From assembly GCA_937892955.1 (NCBI GenBank), contig CALBKH010000075.1, positions 1 through 10,345 on the forward strand: a stretch of 10,345 nucleotides of DNA, written 5' to 3'. Made by a program: the position numbers and the translations under genes. The number at the start of each line of letters is the position of its first letter. Position 1 is the first letter of the stretch. The notes below the pieces were generated by a model. The model ran no database searches. It saw only the letters and a program-made list of their open reading frames with translations, and had not been told where the DNA came from. Below are positions 6,292 through 10,345 of this stretch, in pieces. The stretch is from an uncultured Alphaproteobacteria bacterium. GTDB lineage: Bacteria > Pseudomonadota > Alphaproteobacteria > Rhizobiales > Ancalomicrobiaceae.

Positions 6292-6330
6292 CGGCGGAAG
6301 ATTCCGTGCCGTCGACGTGACGTTCCGCCG
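6292..6330 (-). terminator. Weak stem-loop after phaR
   Basis: CGGCGGAA (6292-6299) pairs exactly with TTCCGCCG (6323-6330) around a 23-nt region that itself holds the palindrome CGTCGACG. It starts 17 nt after the phaR stop on the minus strand and is followed only by CTTTCG before the rplU -35 box. This could be a poor terminator or chance pairing. Confidence 0.3.
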
Positions 6331-6347
6331 GAATTCGCCCGAACGCC

Positions 6348-6953
6348 TCAGCGCTTGGCGGCGGCGATGGCGTCGAGCTTCTTCTGCATCTCTTCCATCT
6401 GCAGCTTCAGCCGATCGAGTTCGCTCGGCTGCGCCGGGGCCGCTTCCGCGGGCTTGTCCTCGCCGCGGGCCGCACCGGCCGTGGCGGCGCCGTCGCCCAT
6501 CATCGCGCCGAAGGGCGAGAACATCCGCATGGCGCGCTCGAACATCTCGGTGTTGCGCCGGACCTGCTCCTCCATCGCCTCGAAGGCGTTGCCGGGGAAG
6601 GCATGGGACATCTGTTCGCGGAACTTGCCCTGCTCGCGCGTCAGACTGTCGATGGAGAACTCGAGATAGCTCGGCACCAGGTTCTGCATGCTGTCGCCGT
6701 AGAAGCGGATCAGCTGGCGCAGGAACGTGATCGGCAGCAGGTTCTGCCCCTTGTTCTCCTGCTCGAAGATGATCTGGGTCAGCACAGAGCGGGTGATGTC
6801 GTCGCCGCTCTTGGCGTCGTAGACCACGAAGAGCTCTTCGTTCTTGACCATCTCGGCCAGGTCCTCGAGCGTCACGTAGGACGAGGTCCCCGTGTTGTAG
6901 AGGCGCCGATTGGCGTACTTCTTGATGATCGTGGGCTCTTCGGTCTTGGCCAT
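6348..6953 (-). CDS. phaR: PHA synthesis repressor PhaR
   Basis: The product (201 aa) is a DNA-binding repressor that also binds PHB. In studied bacteria it represses phasin (and often its own) gene expression until polymer forms. The DNA-binding domain is visible as IIKKYANRRLYNTGTSSYVTLEDL (9-32) onward to about residue 66, followed by the PHB accumulation regulatory segment (about 71-110, NLLPITFLRQLIRFYGDSMQ). A linker rich in Ala and Pro (about 154-176) leads to a probable C-terminal coiled coil, ELDRLKLQMEEMQKKLDAI (178-196). I chose the ATG at 6953 because family similarity begins at once; an upstream ATG at 7079 would add 42 unrelated residues across the promoter region. The ribosome site is weak (AGAAGA). 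It is divergent from phaA. Confidence 0.95.
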   Translation of the reverse strand: MAKTEEPTIIKKYANRRLYNTGTSSYVTLEDLAEMVKNEELFVVYDAKSGDDITRSVLTQIIFEQENKGQNLLPITFLRQLIRFYGDSMQNLVPSYLEFSIDSLTREQGKFREQMSHAFPGNAFEAMEEQVRRNTEMFERAMRMFSPFGAMMGDGAATAGAARGEDKPAEAAPAQPSELDRLKLQMEEMQKKLDAIAAAKR

Positions 6954-7073
6954 GTTTCTTCTACCGATCCCGTATTCGACGCGCTGCCGGTCCGAAAACG
7001 ACGGTGTTCGGGCGTGCGGCGTCCTCCCGATCGCAGAGATTAGGTAGTTTCGCACCGCGAGGCCACAGATTTC

Positions 7074-7093
7074 GTGCACTGCGGGCGCTGCAC
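7074..7093. promoter_or_regulatory. TGCA dyad, candidate PhaR operator
   Basis: GTGCA (7074-7078) and TGCAC (7089-7093) form an inverted pair with 10 nt between them, and part of the interior (GC/GC) is also symmetric. PhaR proteins are reported to bind TGC-rich dyads, but this one does not match the CTGC-spacer-GCAG form exactly. It lies about 120 nt upstream of the phaR start and about 90 nt upstream of the phaA -35. Confidence 0.35.
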
Positions 7094-7182
7094 CGCGAAA
7101 ACATACGAAAGTCTGACGCGAAAAACCGTGAATCCGGGCTCGGATCAGACGGATTGCGGAGACGCGGAAGGGGTCGATCGCA

Positions 7183-7212
7183 TTGACACGGGGAGGGTCC
7201 GGCGGCTCTATT
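7183..7212 (+). promoter_or_regulatory. Sigma70-type promoter for phaA
   Basis: A perfect TTGACA (7183-7188) is followed after 18 nt by TCTATT (7207-7212, four of six consensus bases). A start near 7219 would give a 5' leader of about 130 nt before phaA. Confidence 0.55.
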
Positions 7213-7267
7213 CGCTCCGACGGTTCCGCCCCCCTCGAGGGGACGGAACGAGATCGCAGGTCACGAC

Positions 7268-7281
7268 TCGAATCGATTCGA
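7268..7281. promoter_or_regulatory. 14-bp perfect palindrome in phaA leader
   Basis: TCGAATCGATTCGA is perfectly self-complementary. It lies between the predicted phaA transcription start and the ribosome site, a good position for a repressor operator. No specific regulator can be named. Confidence 0.4.
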
Positions 7282-7334
7282 ATGTCGCGGCAGAGTGGGC
7301 GATCGCAGGGTTCTCTCGCCCGAGACCCGATTTC

Positions 7335-7340
7335 GGAGGA
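7335..7340 (+). promoter_or_regulatory. Ribosome binding site fixing the phaA start
   Basis: GGAGGA lies 8 nt before the ATG at 7349. This supports that start over an in-frame ATG at 7295, whose extra 18 residues do not fit the thiolase family. Confidence 0.85.
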
Positions 7341-7348
7341 AAATTGGA

Positions 7349-8524
7349 ATGGCCAACGACGTCGTCATCGTCGGCGCGGCGCGCACGCCCGTCGGCAGCT
7401 TCTCCGGTGCTCTCGCCGGCGTTCCGGCTCATCAGCTCGGCGCCACCGCCATCAAGGCCGCTCTCGAGCGCGCCGGGGTCGCGGCGGCGGACGTGGACGA
7501 GGTGATCATGGGTCAGATCCTGTCCGCCAACGGCGGCCAGAACCCGGCTCGTCAGGCCGCCATGGCCGCCGGCGTGCCGCAGGAGGCGACCGCCTGGGGT
7601 CTCAACCAGCTCTGCGGTTCCGGCCTGCGCGCCGTCGCCCTCGGCCTGCAGCAGATCGCCAACGGCGATGCGAGCGTCATCGTCGCCGGCGGCATGGAGT
7701 CCATGTCGCAGTCGCCGCACGTCGCCCACCTGCGCAACGGCGTGAAGATGGGCTCGCTCGAGGTCGTCGACACGATGATCAAGGACGGCCTCACCGACGC
7801 CTTCCACGGCTATCACATGGGCGTGACCGCCGAGAACATCGCCCAGAAGTGGCAGATCTCCCGCGAGGAGCAGGACGCCTTCGCCACCGCCTCGCAGAAC
7901 AAGGCCGAGGCGGCCAAGAAGTCCGGCCGCTTCAAGGACGAGATCGTCCCGGTCGTCATCAAGTCCAAGAAGGGCGACGTCGTCGTCGACACCGACGAGT
8001 TCATCCGTGACGGCGTCACCGCCGACGCGCTCGGCAAGCTGCGCCCGGCCTTCAACAAGGAAGGCACCGTGACCGCCGGCAACGCCTCCGGCATCAACGA
8101 CGGCGCCGCCGCCCTCGTCCTGATGACCGCCGAGGAAGCCGCCAAGCGCGGCCTGAAGCCGCTCGCCACCGTCAAGTCGTGGGCGACCGCCGGCGTCGAT
8201 CCGGCGATCATGGGCACCGGCCCGATCCCGGCCTCGAAGAAGGCGCTGGCCAAGGCCGGCTGGTCGGCCACCGACCTCGACCTCGTCGAGGCCAACGAGG
8301 CCTTCGCGGCGCAGGCGATCTCCGTCAACAAGGAGCTCGGCTGGGACACCTCGAAGGTGAACGTCAACGGCGGCGCCATCGCCATCGGCCACCCGATCGG
8401 CGCGTCGGGCGCCCGCGTCCTCGTCACCCTGCTCTTCGAGATGCAGAAGCGCGACGCCAAGAAGGGTCTCGCCACCCTGTGCATCGGCGGCGGCATGGGC
8501 ATCGCCCTCTGCGTCGAGCGTTGA
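7349..8524 (+). CDS. phaA: Acetyl-CoA acetyltransferase (beta-ketothiolase)
   Basis: The product (391 aa) condenses two acetyl-CoA to acetoacetyl-CoA, the first step of PHB synthesis; the reaction is reversible. The length is exactly that of biosynthetic PhaA/AtoB thiolases. The nucleophile Cys89 sits in NQLCGSGLRAV (86-96). NEAFA (316-320), His348 in GGAIAIGHPIGASGAR (341-356) and the second cysteine Cys378 in CIGGGMGIA complete the active site. VIVAGGMESMSQSPH (110-124) is also family-typical. It is divergent from phaR, and phaB follows 172 nt downstream on the same strand, so a PHB role is favoured over a pure degradative thiolase. Coding is strongly biased to GC in third positions. Confidence 0.96.
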   Translation: MANDVVIVGAARTPVGSFSGALAGVPAHQLGATAIKAALERAGVAAADVDEVIMGQILSANGGQNPARQAAMAAGVPQEATAWGLNQLCGSGLRAVALGLQQIANGDASVIVAGGMESMSQSPHVAHLRNGVKMGSLEVVDTMIKDGLTDAFHGYHMGVTAENIAQKWQISREEQDAFATASQNKAEAAKKSGRFKDEIVPVVIKSKKGDVVVDTDEFIRDGVTADALGKLRPAFNKEGTVTAGNASGINDGAAALVLMTAEEAAKRGLKPLATVKSWATAGVDPAIMGTGPIPASKKALAKAGWSATDLDLVEANEAFAAQAISVNKELGWDTSKVNVNGGAIAIGHPIGASGARVLVTLLFEMQKRDAKKGLATLCIGGGMGIALCVER

Positions 8525-8531
8525 TCCCGGC

Positions 8532-8555
8532 GGGAGCGGCCGCACGGTCGCTCCC
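8532..8555 (+). terminator. Stem-loop just after phaA (weak terminator or attenuator)
   Basis: GGGAGCG (8532-8538) pairs with CGCTCCC (8549-8555), and CCG/CGG inside can extend the stem. It is followed by CTCGTTCCTTTCG, a poor T-run. It starts 7 nt after the phaA stop and may reduce read-through to phaB. Confidence 0.45.
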
Positions 8556-8571
8556 CTCGTTCCTTTCGCCA

Positions 8572-8601
8572 CCGCCGCGGGTTCACCCGAGCCCGCGGCG
8601 G
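8572..8601. other. 10-bp stem-loop in the phaA-phaB gap
   Basis: CCGCCGCGGG (8572-8581) pairs exactly with CCCGCGGCGG (8592-8601). The 10-nt loop can instead pair as CGGG/CCCG around TTCA (8578-8589), so two alternative folds share bases. Nothing else of note is visible up to the phaB ribosome site apart from a distant GGGCACC/GGTGCCC pair (8601-8607 and 8653-8659). Confidence 0.6.
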
Positions 8602-8686
8602 GGCACCCCACCCACAAGATCCCGCCGAATTCCGACGCGCGAACCGTGGCCCGGTGCCCGAAGCGCGTTCCGTTCGGCCCAAAGAC

Positions 8687-8691
8687 GGAGG
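8687..8691 (+). promoter_or_regulatory. Ribosome binding site fixing the phaB start
   Basis: GGAGG lies 5 nt before the ATG at 8697. The in-frame upstream ATG at 8646 would add 17 residues unlike the short-chain dehydrogenase N-terminus. Confidence 0.85.
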
Positions 8692-8696
8692 AAACC

Positions 8697-9422
8697 ATGA
8701 GCAGAGTGGCTCTCGTGACGGGCGGTTCCCGTGGCATCGGCGCGGCGATCTCGGTCGCCCTCAAGGCGGCCGGCTACAAGGTCGCCGCCAACTACGGCGG
8801 CAACGACGAGGCTGCGGCCAAGTTCACCGCCGAGACCGGTATCCCGACCTTCAAGTGGGACGTCTCCGACTTCGACGCCTGCGCCGCCGGCATCGCCAAG
8901 GTCGAGGCCGAACTCGGCCCGATCGAAGTGCTGGTCAACAACGCCGGCATCACCCGTGACGGCATGTTCCACAAGATGACCAAGGACCAGTGGAACGCGG
9001 TCATCGGCACCAACCTCAACTCACTCTTCAACATGACCCGTCCGATCTGGGAAGGCATGCGCGCCCGCAAGTTCGGCCGCGTCATCTGCATCTCCTCGAT
9101 CAACGGCCAGAAGGGCCAGATGGGTCAGGTGAACTATTCCGCCGCCAAGGCCGGCGACCTCGGCTTCGTCAAGGCGCTCGCCCAGGAAGGCGCCCGCGCC
9201 GGCATCACCGTCAACGCCATCTGCCCCGGCTACATCGCCACCGAGATGGTCAAGGCGATCGATCCGGCGGTGGTCGAGAAGTCGATCCTGCCGCACATCC
9301 CGGTCAGCCGCCTCGGCGAGCCGGAGGAGATCGCCCGCGCGGTCGTCTTCCTCGCCGCCGACGAAGCCGGCTTCGTCACCGGTTCGACCATGTCGGTCAA
9401 CGGCGGCCAGTCGATGATCTGA
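8697..9422 (+). CDS. phaB: Acetoacetyl-CoA reductase
   Basis: The product (241 aa) reduces acetoacetyl-CoA with NADPH to (R)-3-hydroxybutyryl-CoA, the monomer for PHA synthase. It is a classical short-chain dehydrogenase with cofactor motif TGGSRGIG (8-15), NNAG (81-84) and the catalytic tetrad Asn106, Ser134, Tyr147 and Lys151 (YSAAK). The stretch INGQKGQMGQVNYSAAKAG (135-153) and the FHKMTKDQWNAVIGTNLNSLFN block (91-112) are typical of PhaB rather than FabG. The C-terminus SVNGGQSMI is also PhaB-like and the length is standard. It follows phaA and ends before a strong terminator, so phaA-phaB form one unit. No PHA synthase gene is next to it. Confidence 0.96.
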   Translation: MSRVALVTGGSRGIGAAISVALKAAGYKVAANYGGNDEAAAKFTAETGIPTFKWDVSDFDACAAGIAKVEAELGPIEVLVNNAGITRDGMFHKMTKDQWNAVIGTNLNSLFNMTRPIWEGMRARKFGRVICISSINGQKGQMGQVNYSAAKAGDLGFVKALAQEGARAGITVNAICPGYIATEMVKAIDPAVVEKSILPHIPVSRLGEPEEIARAVVFLAADEAGFVTGSTMSVNGGQSMI

Positions 9423-9446
9423 TCTCGGTATCCACCGAGTTGCGCG

Positions 9447-9479
9447 AGAGGGGGCCCGTCGGCCCCCTCTTTCGTTTTC
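9447..9479 (+). terminator. Strong intrinsic terminator after phaB
   Basis: AGAGGGGGCC (9447-9456) pairs perfectly with GGCCCCCTCT (9461-9470) around CGTC, followed by a T-rich tail (TTTCGTTTTC, from 9470). It begins 24 nt after the phaB stop. A smaller hairpin, CTCGG/CCGAG (9424-9439), lies between. Confidence 0.92.
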
Positions 9480-9518
9480 GAGCCCGATCGTCGAAAGTCG
9501 GCGCGCGACGACCGAGAC

Positions 9519-9525
9519 GAGGGAG
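9519..9525 (+). promoter_or_regulatory. Ribosome binding site deciding the hydrolase start
   Basis: GAGGGAG lies 5 nt before the ATG at 9531. An in-frame GTG at 9525 overlaps this site and so is unlikely to be the start; another ATG at 9537 is also possible. Confidence 0.65.
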
Positions 9526-9530
9526 TGACG

Positions 9531-10304
9531 ATGTCGATGATCCTGCCGCACGTGGCGCGCGGACCCGAAGGCCGCCCGCCGATCGTCTTCCTGCACGGCT
9601 TCGCCGGCGACCGCGAGACCTGGCTCGGTCAGCTGATCCCGCTCGAGACCCGCCACCGGGTGATCGCCTTCGACCTGCCCGGCCACGGCGAGGCGCTCGA
9701 CTGGCCGAAGATCGGCCACGCCGGTCTCGCCGCCCAGGCGGTGATCGATTCGCTCGCCGCCCTCGACCACCGACGCTTCCATCTCGTCGGCCATTCGATG
9801 GGCGGCGCCATCGCCACCATCGCCGCCTTCAAGCTCGCCGGCACCGGCGAGGTGGCGAGCCTCACCCTGGTCGCCCCCGGCGGCTTCGGCCCCGAGATCG
9901 ACGCCCGCCTGCTGCGCCGCTTCGCCGTGGCGACCGAGGCGGCCGAGATCGAGGCCCTGAACGAACGCTTCTTCGGCTTCGAGACGGTGATCCCCCCCGC
10001 CGCCGTCGCCCGCATCGTCGAAGGCCGGCGCGACCCGCGCGTCTGCCCGACGCTCGCCCGCATCGCCGAAGCGATCCTCGACGGCGAGCGCCAGAAGGGC
10101 TTCGACCTCGCCCGTCTCGCCGACCTGCCCCATCCGATCCGCCTGATCTGGGGCGAGCAGGACCGCGTCCTGCCGATCCGGCAGTGCGAAGCCGTGCCCG
10201 GCGTCGTCGCCGTCCACCGCTTCCCCGGCGTCGGCCACATGCCGCATCTGGAGATGCCGCGCGAGGTCACTCGCCTGATCGCCGAAAGCGCCGCCTGCGG
10301 TTGA
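9531..10304 (+). CDS. Alpha/beta hydrolase, AcoC hydrolase-domain-like
   Basis: The product (257 aa) is a single alpha/beta hydrolase domain. The oxyanion-hole region is VFLHGFAGD (19-27). The nucleophile is Ser89 in GHSMGG (87-92), the acid Asp211 in IWGEQDRVLP (206-215), and the base His236 in GVGHMPHLE (233-241). The order DLPGHG (48-53), LVAPGGFGPEID (113-124) and the triad spacing resemble the C-terminal hydrolase part of AcoC-type acetoin dehydrogenase E2 proteins, but no lipoyl domain is present. The protein is probably cytoplasmic, as no signal peptide is seen. It follows phaB on the same strand but beyond a strong terminator, and no clear promoter of its own is visible. A role in thioester or ester hydrolysis near PHB metabolism is possible but unproven; the substrate is unknown. 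Confidence 0.9.
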   Translation: MSMILPHVARGPEGRPPIVFLHGFAGDRETWLGQLIPLETRHRVIAFDLPGHGEALDWPKIGHAGLAAQAVIDSLAALDHRRFHLVGHSMGGAIATIAAFKLAGTGEVASLTLVAPGGFGPEIDARLLRRFAVATEAAEIEALNERFFGFETVIPPAAVARIVEGRRDPRVCPTLARIAEAILDGERQKGFDLARLADLPHPIRLIWGEQDRVLPIRQCEAVPGVVAVHRFPGVGHMPHLEMPREVTRLIAESAACG

Positions 10305-10345
10305 AAACGCGGAATTTCACGGAAAATCGGGGCGGTCGAGCGTCG

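Larger units (their letters stand above)
6954..7348. promoter_or_regulatory. Divergent phaR-phaA control region
   Basis: This 395-nt stretch has no supported gene. It is locally less GC-rich than its surroundings between about 7040 and 7140. It holds the phaA promoter (7183-7212), a TGCA dyad (7074-7093), a 14-bp palindrome (7268-7281) and the phaA ribosome site (7335-7340). A weak minus-strand -10-like TATGTT (7105-7100) just upstream of the TGCA dyad could serve phaR, but its -35 is unclear. Confidence 0.6.

Noticed and set aside
5031..6320. Plus-strand open frame antisense to rplU and rpmA
   Set aside because: It covers two ribosomal protein genes and the rplU promoter; the composition is that of a shadow frame.
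6954..7079. N-terminal extension of PhaR from an ATG at 7079
   Set aside because: The added residues are unlike the family and cover the likely promoter region; PhaR similarity begins at 6953.
7299..7306. GCGATCGC octamer, as in cyanobacterial HIP1 repeats
   Set aside because: A single copy in GC-rich DNA of a different lineage is expected by chance.
7208..8764. Long minus-strand open frame antisense to phaA
   Set aside because: It is opposite the conserved thiolase and has repetitive Gly/Asp/Leu-rich sequence without motifs.
9021..10247. Minus-strand open frame antisense to phaB and the hydrolase
   Set aside because: Shadow of two convincing plus-strand genes, spanning a strong terminator.

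Overview
The window looks like chromosomal DNA of a GC-rich alphaproteobacterium, most likely of the order Hyphomicrobiales (Rhizobiales). This is inferred from the overall GC-rich composition, from the gene order rplU-rpmA-GNAT-obgE-proB-proA-nadD, which is well known in that order, and from a divergently read phaR / phaA-phaB polyhydroxyalkanoate locus. The genus cannot be fixed by eye. All eleven protein genes appear intact. I see no insertion sequence, phage gene, CRISPR array, tRNA or rRNA.

Layout. Positions 1-190 hold no gene. Two strong hairpins there form an inverted pair of related repeat units (45-183), like a REP/BIME element. On the minus strand, read from right to left, come phaR (6953-6348), rplU (5978-5670), rpmA (5573-5301), a GNAT acetyltransferase (5125-4523), obgE (4447-3404), proB (3259-2138), proA (2141-849) and nadD (784-191). 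On the plus strand, divergent from phaR, come phaA (7349-8524), phaB (8697-9422) and an alpha/beta hydrolase (9531-10304).

Function. rplU and rpmA encode ribosomal proteins bL21 and bL27, and obgE encodes a GTPase of 50S assembly. proB and proA overlap by 4 nt and encode the first two steps of proline synthesis; nadD encodes the adenylyl transfer step of NAD synthesis. PhaA and PhaB turn acetyl-CoA into (R)-3-hydroxybutyryl-CoA, the monomer for PHB, and PhaR is the repressor that senses PHB. No PHA synthase (phaC) or phasin gene lies in the window. The last hydrolase resembles the hydrolase part of AcoC-type proteins; its substrate is unknown.

Regulation visible in the sequence. A sigma70-type promoter with a perfect TTGACA -35 box lies about 280 nt upstream of rplU, giving a long leader full of hairpins. 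A second TTGACA promoter lies upstream of phaA. Clear intrinsic terminators follow rpmA and phaB. A TGCA dyad and a 14-bp palindrome in the phaR-phaA gap are candidate operators. Short GC stem-loops sit in nearly every gap between genes; the best candidates for something undescribed are the inverted repeat pair at 45-183 and the rplU leader.
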